Positions 48,259 to 56,674 of a stretch of 64,000 bases of DNA are shown here, piece by piece. Positions within the stretch are counted from its first letter, which is position 1, and each line of letters starts with the position of its first letter. This DNA comes from Ricordea florida (lineage: Eukaryota > Cnidaria > Anthozoa > Corallimorpharia > Ricordeidae): the NCBI GenBank assembly GCA_949710005.1, contig OX453273.1, forward strand, positions 905,322 through 969,321, written 5' to 3'. Both the position numbers and the translations under genes were made by a program. The notes beneath the pieces are model-generated. The model was not told where the DNA came from, made no database searches, and saw only the letters and a list, made by a program, of their open reading frames with translations.

Positions 48259-49539
48259 TCAGTCTGTATCCGAATCAATTTCGATGAAATGGAATCGTCG
48301 TTTGCAAGGTTTAATGACAGGCGAGGTCTTGCTGTTGAGGTTGAATGTGACAGTGCAGTTAGTGAAGGAATTCATCAGATTCTGTGCTTGTGAGCTCATC
48401 ATGTCTGGAATTACTGCGTTTGAAGTAGAATGACCAGATTTACTACTGGGTTTTGCTGTGCTATTTCCTTTCGAGATGGCCCAGGAAAGCTGTCGCTGTT
48501 CGTCTTGGTCTGCTTCATCGTAGTCGTCTAAAGACTGGATATTTCTGTGACCAGTGACTTTTGCAATTGACGACCTCTCGAGATTTGCTTTCTTCATCTT
48601 GCTTACGAGTGTTTTGCGGGCACTGTGATTGGAAAATCGCTTCTCAGATGACTCAAGGGTGGTTTCAGAGATGATGTTTTTCATCATGGAGTTGATTTTA
48701 TTTTCTCCCATGGGCTGGACTTTGTACCAGATTTCATCGCCAGGTCCTCTGTTGTGTTTTATCGAGAGATAAAATGCACCACTCGTCCTGAGACTGGGAG
48801 GCCTACGGCTGATGTACTGGCGAAATAACGCAACTGGACATCTCTCTCCGCCAGTCTGGAACATTTTTGGTTGAAACTGTCTTGGTTTTGCGTTCAAACC
48901 TCCAGGTCTGGTTTTCGTTGGCCCTTCAGCAAACTCGACAAATTCAAGGCCGTCGTCACCTTTCAGGGTTCTGAAATCCTCCAGTCTCATTCCGTGATGT
49001 TCCTGTCTTCCACGGAGACCAAATTGTTGGGTGAGTAGCCACCACATTGTATGAATCAAGGATTCTGGGGTTTTACCACCGAGTTTCTCGCACTTCCAGA
49101 GAATTTCTTCCTCCACTTCGGATAGCTGTCGAGCTTTGTTTGGGCGCTTGCCGCGGCCAGCCACGCGAAGCTGTTTCGCTTTCCCGTCCAGTACTTGTTT
49201 GGAGGAACTGAATTCTCTGTCGCGAACAATGGACAGGCTATACCCTTTGTTCTTCAAGTGTCTATCAAGTGATGTAATCATTACTTTCAGGCTTTCTGGT
49301 TCGTAATCTTCACCGTGTTTGTTTTTAAGTTCCGCATAGAATCGCTCGAGCAAAGTGTTCAGCTCCGCCGGCTCATAGTTTTCGATTTTCTCAGAAATTC
49401 TCTTCTCTAAACACCACTTATTCCACACCGACAACCAAAAAGCAGTGCTTTTCACAGTATTTTTGTTTTTAGAGCTGTTTTTCAGCTCTTGTATTGTTGT
49501 TGCGGTGGCGAAAGAAAACCTACTTAAAACGCCGGCCAT
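48259..49539 (-). CDS. Tyrosine recombinase, Crypton/KIAA1958-like, intact 426 aa
   Basis: An uninterrupted single-exon frame. The N-terminal half is a helical core-binding (SAM-like) region (about residues 20-110). The catalytic part carries the full set expected of tyrosine recombinases: Arg176 in FGLRGRQEH, His305 and Arg308 in NHSARKT, His331 in VTGHRNIQS, and the nucleophile Tyr340 in LDDYDEAD. The tail after about 360 is Ser/Thr-rich and ends in acidic residues. The layout and phrases match the Crypton-derived family that also gave rise to the vertebrate KIAA1958, QRICH1 and ZMYM genes. Known role of the family: cutting and joining DNA through a Tyr-DNA link. An inverted CCAAT on the coding strand lies 60 bp upstream (49,599-49,603). 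With no stop and all catalytic residues present, the gene looks recently active or maintained. A domesticated host gene is less likely because it sits between inverted repeats. Confidence 0.88.
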   Translation of the reverse strand: MAGVLSRFSFATATTIQELKNSSKNKNTVKSTAFWLSVWNKWCLEKRISEKIENYEPAELNTLLERFYAELKNKHGEDYEPESLKVMITSLDRHLKNKGYSLSIVRDREFSSSKQVLDGKAKQLRVAGRGKRPNKARQLSEVEEEILWKCEKLGGKTPESLIHTMWWLLTQQFGLRGRQEHHGMRLEDFRTLKGDDGLEFVEFAEGPTKTRPGGLNAKPRQFQPKMFQTGGERCPVALFRQYISRRPPSLRTSGAFYLSIKHNRGPGDEIWYKVQPMGENKINSMMKNIISETTLESSEKRFSNHSARKTLVSKMKKANLERSSIAKVTGHRNIQSLDDYDEADQDEQRQLSWAISKGNSTAKPSSKSGHSTSNAVIPDMMSSQAQNLMNSFTNCTVTFNLNSKTSPVIKPCKRRFHFIEIDSDTD

Positions 49540-49735
49540 TGTTTCACTCGCAAATTTTCAGTGTATCCAAATTTTGCGCCACAAAGGGCTTGCATTTGAT
49601 TGGCTATCTGTGTGTTTCTTTCATCATTGATCAATCAGAATGCTTGGTTTATTACCTCATTTTGCACTGAATTACCTCTTTTCTGCATTGTGTTAACTGA
49701 AAACTGCATTTCTCTTAGCCAATCAAAATGGAGAA

Positions 49736-49795
49736 ATTTTTTCATGTATATTATTAATAACAGAACAAAGCCCAGAGGAGGCTTATTTATTTGTT
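49736..49795. repeat. Right inverted repeat of the recombinase element
   Basis: The complete 60-bp version of the element end. The left copy has the same two parts at 47,755-47,793 and 48,079-48,099. It is followed directly by a TA microsatellite. Confidence 0.85.
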
Positions 49796-49971
49796 AAATA
49801 TATAGATATATATATATATATATATATATAAAGTGTAAAAGTTGATTAATCGTAAAACAGTGCTCAATACGTGAACGCAGAGCGAAGTAGTTAATCCCCT
49901 GACGAGTGAGCAACCACGAAACAGGCTTGTAGGGATAAACCTGTAGTTTGTTTGTGTGTTTTTTTCTCCCG

Positions 49972-50014
<43 letters not shown>
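49796..50014. repeat. TA microsatellites with a short unique core
   Basis: TA runs at about 49,797-49,830 and 49,979-50,014 flank about 150 bp of unrecognised sequence. Long TA runs also lie at 50,290-50,337 and 51,583-51,603. Confidence 0.85.
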
Positions 50015-50017
<3 letters not shown>

Positions 50018-50286
50018 GAGCCCATCACCCGGAGCCTCCATCTCCCTTATAAACCCTAGGAGACAACCTTTGCCCGTATCTTTCTATTTTTAGTCGTTCG
50101 AATTCCCACGAATGCATTGTACCGTCCAATCAGAACAAAGTTGTTCTTTTACGTCACACGCAGTCACAAACCCTGAGTGATAGCGTCTCACAAAATATTC
50201 TCTTGAGACTGTTCTAAAAATAAAAAGATACGAGCAAAGGTTGACTCAAGGATATAGTTTTTATGGAGGCTCCGGGTGATGGGCTC

Positions 50287-50289
<3 letters not shown>
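50015..50289. mobile_element. 275-bp MITE inserted in a TA microsatellite
   Basis: The outer 26 bp are perfect inverted repeats starting CAGGAGCCCATCACCCGGAG. Pairing continues with gaps to about 78 bp (CTTTGCCCGTATCTTTCTAT facing ATAAAAAGATACGAGCAAAG). Both flanks are TA repeats, so the target was a TA microsatellite. This fits a Tc1/mariner-type preference, but the duplication cannot be told apart from the repeat. Confidence 0.85.
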
Positions 50290-50341
<52 letters not shown>

Positions 50342-50407
50342 AACATTGTACATTGTACATATACACCATTGGAAATAGTTTTTAGTTTTTAGTTTTTACA
50401 TCCATAT

Positions 50408-50442
50408 CTGAAGAAGGCTGAACTGCCGAAACGTTATTAAAC
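50408..50442 (+). ncRNA. Hammerhead-like core, partial
   Basis: CTGAAGA (fits CUGANGA) is followed by GGC...GCC, a possible three-pair stem II, and then GAAACG. I cannot draw a convincing stem III and cleavage site, so this is a hammerhead-like relic or a chance match. Confidence 0.35.
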
Positions 50443-50838
50443 ATAGATACAGTCGGACCAGTTAGAAGTTCACCCCACTGTTCTGTCTTGGTATACGTCT
50501 ATATATTTATATATGTATATGTATATATATGAAAATTTCATATATGTGCACTGCGCCCGGAAGAAAGATATTAAGTAAATGAAAGATCCTCGCAGTTTAC
50601 TACCGAAACAGGTAGACCGCGAATTAAAAGATACGCGTGACAGTTGATTTTGGCGCTAAACGTCAACGACTTAGGTCACGTGGCTTTGTCTTTCAAACCA
50701 AAAACATGAACTCACGTGACCACATTCCAGAACTCTACGATAAGTGGGGAGGAGCGTTGCGTGACGAAACTAATAACGGCTGTGTAGCAGACTACAATAG
50801 TTGCCCTTTTTGCTTTTCTTCCTTCTCTGGTCACAAGT

Positions 50839-51153
50839 ATGTTGCAGCTAAAAGCTTTTTATAGCATCCCAGAAGGAGTCGACAGGTGTGAAGTCATCTT
50901 CACCGAAAGTATAATACAGAATTTTGAAGATCTCATGCAAGTAATTAGAGGTAAAATTGAGAGTTTACAGTTTATACCTGACACGGAACTACGAGTACTG
51001 TGCGCGGATGATGAGAACACGTCGGTAACCATACGCCCGAACGACTCCTTCCACGATGCCTGGCGTTGTGCTTCCAAAGTGCAAGGAACGACATTTCGGC
51101 GTTTAAAGATAAAAATCATGTGGCAACCTAAATCAACACCTGAGTTAATTTAA
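50839..51153 (+). CDS. PB1-like domain protein in a TIR element, 104 aa
   Basis: Starts MLQLKAFYSIPEG. The pattern fits a PB1 (ubiquitin-fold) interaction domain: a first strand LKAFY, a helix FEDLMQVIRGKIESL, then ELRVLCADDENTSVTI with the acidic OPCA-like stretch, a second helix NDSFHDAWRCASK, and a final strand RRLKIKIMW. The domain would fill nearly the whole protein (residues 2-95). PB1 domains mediate pairwise protein contacts in signalling proteins. A small PB1 protein inside a mobile element is unexpected and suggests capture of a host exon or an accessory protein. An upstream frame from 50,637 overlaps the left arm and may belong to its 5' exon. The domain call is by pattern only. 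Confidence 0.5.
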   Translation: MLQLKAFYSIPEGVDRCEVIFTESIIQNFEDLMQVIRGKIESLQFIPDTELRVLCADDENTSVTIRPNDSFHDAWRCASKVQGTTFRRLKIKIMWQPKSTPELI

Positions 51154-51386
51154 TTCTTCGAAGGCAAATGGTCACCCGTAGCGCAAACATTTGGCCATAA
51201 CTTTGAAACAAATTGAGTTGACACTCTGAAGCGGTTACCAACATCGGAAAACTTTCCTGGAAAGAACCCTGAGGCTGGATCTCCGCCTTCCGCCATAATG
51301 GAGTCGATAACACTTCCTCTCAAACTTTCATCGATTGATTTTCCTCGGTAGTAACTTCGCCCTTTGCTGTTTACGGAGAACGCCAT
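51150..51386 (-). CDS. Paired-like helix-turn-helix fragment, 78 aa
   Basis: Begins MAFSVNSKGRSYYRGKSID just inside the right arm. RGKSIDESLRGSVIDSIMAE followed by a Gly-rich turn and DVGNRFRVSTQFVSKLW resembles the N-terminal paired-type HTH domain of IS630/Tc1-mariner-like transposases and Pax proteins. The frame ends after about 78 codons without a DDE catalytic domain. A possible GT donor after CATG (near 51,170) means this could be a first exon, but no continuation is visible in the element. It converges on the PB1-like frame; the two stop regions overlap by 4 bp. It probably binds the element's arms, which is inference. Confidence 0.5.
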   Translation of the reverse strand: MAFSVNSKGRSYYRGKSIDESLRGSVIDSIMAEGGDPASGFFPGKFSDVGNRFRVSTQFVSKLWPNVCATGDHLPSKN

Positions 51387-51605
51387 TCTTTGGCTCGCTC
51401 TTCAGAATGTGACCACGTGAGTTCGTGGTTTTGGTTTGAAAGACAAAGCCACGTGACCTAAGTCGTTGACGTTTAGCACCAAAATCAACTGTCACGCGTA
51501 TCTTTCAATTCGCGGTCTACCTGTTTCGGTAGTAGTTAATACCTTTCTACCTCAGTGCACAGGCATATATGAAATTTTCGTACATATATATATATATATA
51601 TATGC

Positions 51606-51651
51606 ACTGCACTGATTAGGCCCAGAAGGCCGAAACAGTACTGTCTGCAGT
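51606..51651 (+). ncRNA. Hammerhead ribozyme motif, type I (copy 1)
   Basis: Stem I ACTGCA/TGCAGT (51,606-11 with 51,646-51), core CTGATTA, stem II GGCC/GGCC with loop CAGAA, GAA, a short stem III ACAG/CTGT around TA, then C at 51,645 as the expected cleavage base. The layout with a tiny stem III is that of Penelope/retrozyme-type hammerheads. The core differs from CUGANGA at one position, so activity is doubtful. Confidence 0.7.
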
Positions 51652-51890
51652 TAGATATAGCTCTTTGGCTTAAAAAAAGCTTCGGCTTTCATGTCCAAAT
51701 TGAGCACGCTACTGGGATGAGTCATTGCCGCTAGCATTGCGCATGCTCGCTAGTTCTCTAGTTTGAGCACTCTGGCATGACTTAAATGATGCCACAAGTG
51801 TGGTTTCGTTTGAGGTGGCTACATAGCTATACCTCCATCCTAGCATCAGCACTGCACTGATGTGGCCCAGAAGGCCGAAACAGTACTGTC
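51646..51890 (+). mobile_element. Retrozyme-like monomer of 245 bp
   Basis: The segment between the two predicted hammerhead cleavage points. Tandem units of a few hundred bases bounded by type I hammerheads are the definition of animal retrozymes, which give small circular RNAs. Only one full unit is present here, with a TA microsatellite on the left and TATATTTAAC on the right. There is no coding frame. Confidence 0.6.
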
Positions 51891-51896
51891 TGCAGT
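51851..51896 (+). ncRNA. Hammerhead ribozyme motif, type I (copy 2)
   Basis: Same architecture exactly 245 bp after copy 1: stem I ACTGCA/TGCAGT, core CTGATGT, stem II GGCC/GGCC, stem III ACAG/CTGT, cleavage base C at 51,890. It differs from copy 1 in the core, and the last core base departs from the consensus. Confidence 0.7.
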
Positions 51897-51912
51897 TATA
51901 TATTTAACAAAT

Positions 51913-52062
51913 AAAGAAGCCTAAGCCGTGTATTACACTGTGATAAAACACGACGGGCATTGGAGAACACGAGCCGCAGGCGAGTGTTTTCTACATTTCT
52001 CGAGTGTTCTCAAATGCCCGGAGTGTTCTAATCACAGTGTAATACACGGCTTAGGCTTCTTT
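51913..52062. repeat. Foldback element E with recombinase-element-like end
   Basis: The arms start AAAGAAGCCTAAGCCGTG and end with its reverse complement. The plus-strand apex is CGAG, CC, GCA, GG, CGAG (51,970-51,984). One arm step has CGAC opposite GGAG, again GA facing GA. The left flank reads AACAAATAAAGAAGCC, matching AACAAATAAATAAGCC, the first 16 bases of the recombinase element, with one difference. Confidence 0.85.
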
Positions 52063-52069
52063 TTTCGCT

Positions 52070-52318
52070 TTATGATATAGATTTTACATGCCGCGAGTAG
52101 AAACAACAAAGCACACAGATCGACAAACCGACGCCATTTAATACCAACTTCTCGACTTTTTTCGCTTCTTCTTCTTTATTTGTTTTATTATTCTCAGCTT
52201 CAAAACTTTCTGCTGCTTCGCAGAGAATTCTAACATGAATTTCTTGAAAGAAAATGTTTTTTGCCATCTCTTGGAGAATTATCGAGTGGAGGTAATGTGG
52301 CGAAAAACAATAAAACAC
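52070..52318 (-). CDS. Small unrecognised frame beside foldback E
   Basis: A minus-strand frame of up to 82 aa. A likely start at the internal Met gives MAKNIFFQEIHVRILCEAAE, a Lys/Glu-rich segment (NNKTNKEEEAKKVEKLVLNG) and a hydrophobic stretch near the end (GLSICVLCCFY). I recognise no domain. A CCAAT motif (GACCAATCAGAGCGCG) and the TTTATCAGAGTATAAA-type hairpin lie upstream, as at 46.5 and 47.6 kb. It may therefore be the 5' exon of a mobile-element gene; chance is also possible. Confidence 0.3.
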   Translation of the reverse strand: MFYCFSPHYLHSIILQEMAKNIFFQEIHVRILCEAAESFEAENNKTNKEEEAKKVEKLVLNGVGLSICVLCCFYSRHVKSIS

Positions 52319-52323
52319 TCTTT

Positions 52324-52351
52324 CTATGTTTTATACTCTGATAAAACATAG
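52324..52351. repeat. Small hairpin with inverted TTTATCAGAGTATAAA core (copy 3)
   Basis: CTATGTTTTAT pairs with ATAAAACATAG around ACTCTG. The stem sequence differs from copies 1 and 2 but pairing is kept and the loop is the same (read inverted). It is followed by GACCAATCAGAGCGCGCG. Confidence 0.65.
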
Positions 52352-52710
52352 GTTTTTGACCAATCAGAGCGCGCGTAAGAACGTAGCTATATTATAAATA
52401 TATTTATAAAATGTTCGAGTAATTGCGCGCGCTGTGATTGGTCAGTTCGAGTTCATTATAGCTCCATAAAGCACTCTGCTTACGTCACGCGCGTGCATTA
52501 TAACTCAACATATGCACGCAAGCTACGTCATGAAATAAGAAAACGTTTGTTTCTTGCCACAAAGGGAACGGTTTTACTTTTTATTCAGCATTGAAGCCAA
52601 TAAAAAGAAAGCATGTACATGTAAGGAGAATACTTATTTTGATTAATTAAAACTCGCAATCCTTTTCTTGTTTAATATGTCTTTATGTTAATGTGGTGGT
52701 TTACATTTTA

Positions 52711-52906
52711 TAAAAGAAATAAAAAAACGCGCCCTTCGTGCATTGTTGAGTTATATAAGCACTTGGGAATTTTTAAGAACACTCGAGAAGTGCGAGAAGC
52801 ACTCGGCTGCGCCTCGTGCTTCTCTATACACTTCTCTCGTGTTCTTAAAAATTCCCGCGTGCTTATATAACTCAACAATGCACTCGGGCGCGTTTTTTAT
52901 TTCTAT
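52711..52906. repeat. Foldback element F, longest arms
   Basis: Arms of about 95 bp (GAAATAAAAAAACGCGCCC, GCATTGTTGAGTTATATAAG). The minus-strand apex is CGAG, GC, GCA, GC, CGAG (52,802-52,816). A second GA/GA step lies in GAACACGAGAGAAG opposite CTTCTCGAGTGTTC. The AAGCAC position is followed by GC opposite AA, as in foldback 1. Pairing is otherwise nearly complete, suggesting a young element. Confidence 0.85.
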
Positions 52907-52976
52907 AATATACGTTCATCAGTTCTTCATCTTCTCCGGGCACAGTACGAACTCACAAATGGCCAGTTCCCAGTTG

Positions 52977-53125
52977 TCTTGATAGCTCAGATAGTTAGAG
53001 CGTTGCACCGGTATGGCAAGATCATGGGTTCGAACCCCGTTTAAGCCTTAAATCTTTTCAGGTCTCATATTTTTGACAACTGACTATGTTGCTTACACAA
53101 ATGCGAGGAGCTTTCATTTATTTAA
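52977..53125 (+). mobile_element. tRNA-like SINE
   Basis: The head GTCTTGATAGCTCAGATAGT carries an A box and GGGTTCGAACCCC a perfect B box, 73 nt long, folding as a cloverleaf. The anticodon loop has C at position 33 and the anticodon stem has a mismatch, so a working tRNA is unlikely. The sequence after the head (TTAAATCTTTTCAGG, ACAAATGCGAGGAGCTTTCA) continues as in the tRNA-derived SINEs I know from corals. Confidence 0.75.
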
Positions 53126-56100
53126 TATTTTCACTCTAGTTTGTTTTTTAGTTTGTTAAAATTCAGGCTTAACTTTCAATACAGTTGGCTGCCAAATGTA
53201 ACTTCACAGTTGATTGAAAGTCTGGTAAAGTCTAACTTGTTCACAGAACGGAATATACAACTTCCAATTCAATTATTTAAAGTACCAACACAACTATATA
53301 TTTTGTAAGTAATTGAATTAAAGTTTTCTATGCATGACTGATTGCATTAAAACCACATTAGATTCTTTCCTCTAAACTCAGCTGAACCTAGCTGAGTGAT
53401 CGTTTACTCGAAGACTTTCTTGTCACTTCGCAGGTCATGAAAGCTATACCAAACGGAAGCCCAAGAAATCCTATATTTTTAAACCGCAGTTCCGTTTCAC
53501 AGTGTACAAAATTGGAAACCGTTTATTGTGTGATCAGTCCTTACCTTTCTTACTGCTCAAGTTTGCGTCTACAAAGGTCAGGTTGAAGAACTTGCTTTAA
53601 CAGATTCGTGAGTAGTTGTTGAAGTTTACGACTTTCTTTGGCTGAAGGTGTTTATGAAGCTCTAAAAGTATAAACGGAAAGATGCCTTCCAAATCGATTT
53701 TTTTGAAAATTCCGGCTACCGCGTGTTTCTGCCTTCGACCGAACAACTCTAACACGTTTGCAAGAAATGTGGTATTTTGTTCTCTTTATTCTTTTCTCAC
53801 CCATTGTGCATTTTTTATAAGGAAAAAGCTGTCAAGTTTTGAAAGTAATTTGTCGTTTATTTGAACTCTTTATGGATCCATTATTACCATTATGCGGTCA
53901 ATACTGCATTTATGGACCACCTTAAGTGGAGAAAATGAGAAGGCGGTTTTAAACATCTTATAAAGCGATATTTTCAAGTAGTTTCTAACTCACGGGCCTT
54001 TGAAAATATTTTACCAGCTGAGGAAATAGCTTATTAAAATAAGCACTTAAAGCCTTGAGGTTCTCGGATTCCTTTCCGCAGAGATGGAACACTTCCATGA
54101 TAGTAAGAATGGCGCTTTTAAAATGATATTGCGCGGAAACGACACGACCAATCGAAAACTTTTTTTCCCTTACTTTAAACCCTGGTTAAAGTTTCTAACG
54201 ATATCCGCCCGATTCGTCACCAGTAAAAACAACAATTTCCTCTGTTTTAATGACGATTGAATTGGATTTATTATTGTTGTGTATGTATATTTACCCTTCC
54301 TAGGTCAGCTAAACAATTTCTTAAGGGTCAAAGAGACAATTTGAGAAATTAATTTAATCGCAATGGCTTTGATTCAAAAATGCACTCGTATTCTTTCTGT
54401 TGCTCAATCCTTTTAGTGTATGTATTTATGAGTCAGGTTTTCCAACTGCCACACCCAATTACAAGTTGGTTTTCATTAATATCTTTCATAAAAGTGATAA
54501 GGTTTGTCTTATGACTTACTAAAACTGCCTCCTTCTTTCACAGCAAATGGTATTACGTTATTCTAAATTTCAATTCACTGGCAAGATTTCTGGAGTATCA
54601 GCCATTTCTATAGATGAAAGACTTTGAAAAGGTCCGTTTCCGTCTCTCCTTACGGCGTGAATTCTGTTTGAGTCGATAGTCAAGACCTGTATTCAAATAC
54701 CGTGCACTGAGTTTCTGCCTTGAAAATAGGCTGGTCAGTAACATTTGAGTTAGTGCATAAAACGTATGATGCTGTAACCAAGAAAAAGTAATTTCCTAAA
54801 GCGCTGTTCCATACGGAAATGACTTTCCAAGTTTCAAAGGCAACCAAACAGCTAAACCTAAGAAACTTTGCATTTTCATTTACCGTCAGTGATTTAAATC
54901 GGTTCCTGGAACCAAGTGTTCTCTACTTTTAATAACGGAGCTTTTTGAATAGTTCTATTGTGGCTTTGCTTTATTCTAACAGACGTAAAAAGCTGCGAGG
55001 TAAACTGACCCAACGACAGTCACCTACCTACATAGTTGTTCTCCATGTGTCAAGATGAAAAGGAGTATACTTGAAAAATGTTAAGACGCTAAATATGAGA
55101 TTTTGTTGCGTATTTATTTGCTGTTTGACAGAAAAAGCAATAAGTTTTATCAAAACCATAATTCTCTGTTGATTATCTTAACAATCAAACGTTTTTCCGC
55201 GTTGGACAAAACTTGCCATATGCCCGGACCAAGTTGAGCAGTCTTTCTGTGAGACAAGCAAGTGCGGAAACTCTACCTAATACTATGAAGGATATTTCTT
55301 CAACTTTCTCTCATTTTCGTAAAACAGTTAATTTATTTTCTCTCTAATAAAAGCTAGACGCGGCACATTGCTTAATGCCTTGCACGTTCTAGTCCCTAAT
55401 ATATTTTCCTTACAAAGAAAATAAAACATAATCAGATAAAGGTATCAGGTTTATAAATACGCTAAGTTTTGGTCTTTCCGGAAAAACCTGACACGAAAAA
55501 ACAGAAATCCTGTGATAGTGTGCATGAGGATAATGTCATTGAACAAGTATAATACTAAAAAGGATTAAAATATGTTTGTTAGTTACCCAATGTGTCCCTT
55601 CAAGTTTCATTGGTGAAATATATCAGCTGTGATACCATTTGCCATCCACACTGACAAAAGAAGAAATCAACCATTGGGGAAGGGGCTTATTCGTTAGATT
55701 CTAAGCTGGAGTTTGTTCTCAAAATATTTCATTTTTGGTGGAGTTCTTGACATCAACTCTTAGTGACACACCATCTTGATTTAAACTTTACCTGCGACTT
55801 GTTAAATCTGGGGAGTCTAATTCGTTTCTGTTGTTAGTTTACTTAATTAAAGATTAATAAAGCCTAAGATTTCTTTTTGTGCAACAATCAGAAGTTTTTT
55901 TTTTTTAATTAATTCTTTGTCCAGCTGATCTTATTCAGGCAAGAAGAAAACAAAAGCCTCGGCTAGCTATTACCAACATTTCATGTTTATTAAGATCTCC
56001 AAAATCAACTGTTTTTCTCAGTACGAAAAGTTGGTTTATCAGATGTCTTAAATTTACCCCCCACTGATGCATATCTGAGGGTTCACTGCAATGTAAGTTT

Positions 56101-56674
56101 TGGTGTACGGTACTTTCCTTTATCTTGAGTTTTATATTGTTAGTTTAACAGTCTGTTTGGTGAGTCATGTTTAACTTTGCTATCCCATCCTACCTCCTAA
56201 GATATGATAAGAGAACCCTCAAACTGACAGACACTTCCTTCATGTACAAACCAGCGCTTTACCTCCGTTCTCGCTCAGCCATATCGGAAATTGTTGAAGT
56301 AACCAATGACTGCTCGCACAATAGAATCACTGGTTTGGTTTCTTTTGATTGTGACATTCCTTTGTGTGGTTCCATTCTTATCAAAACCTTTTAAATAATA
56401 TTTAATATTTAATTTTCACTACAAACGAAGCGGTTCTCCTCTCCTGAAAATAAAATGGAAGGGGCTATCTGAAGCTAACCACGTGCAATAAAATATTTTT
56501 TATGAACGAAACATGAAACTCACCTCTACAGCTGCCACTAAAAGGTCTATTAACAGATTTCTAGCGTTTACTAAGACTTTGACTTGAATATCCAACATTT
56601 TCCAAGACTGATCCCCACTCAAATAACTTTTTTTTTGCGATGTTTATACTTCACTAAACTGCTTGCTTCTTGCT
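53126..56674. other. Gene-free stretch
   Basis: No repeat family seen elsewhere in the window and no supported gene. All open frames are short and unrecognised. Confidence 0.45.

Larger units (their letters stand above)
47755..49795 (-). mobile_element. Tyrosine-recombinase DNA element with inverted ends (Crypton-like)
   Basis: The element is bounded by inverted repeats. The right one (49,736-49,795, about 60 bp) read in reverse is AACAAATAAATAAGCCTCCT and so on. Its first 39 bases are repeated exactly at 47,755-47,793. Its remaining 21 bases (TAATAATATACATGAAAAAA) are repeated at 48,079-48,099, so the left repeat is split by 285 bp holding foldbacks 1 and 2. The only gene is the 426-aa recombinase on the minus strand. 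No clear target duplication is visible. Cryptons normally lack long TIRs, so the ends are unusual. Confidence 0.8.
50523..51598. mobile_element. TIR element with about 200-bp arms, carrying PB1-like and HTH-like frames
   Basis: The arms 50,523-50,731 and 51,402-51,598 match in inverted orientation over about 200 bp (CCGAAACAGGTAGACCGCG, GATACGCGTGACAGTTGATT, GACTTAGGTCACGTGGCTTT). Only small gaps and substitutions separate them, so the element is not very old. The arms end in TA-rich sequence, and no target duplication can be read. The 670-bp core holds two convergent frames, one on each strand. Superfamily unknown. Confidence 0.8.

Noticed and set aside
49787-50041. 84-aa frame with YIYIYI stretches
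   Set aside because: Translation of TA microsatellites.
52977-53050. Functional tRNA gene
   Set aside because: A and B boxes are good, but the anticodon loop lacks U33, the anticodon stem is mismatched, and the sequence continues as a SINE.
56167-56394. 75-aa frame as a host exon
   Set aside because: No recognisable domain and no convincing splice context.
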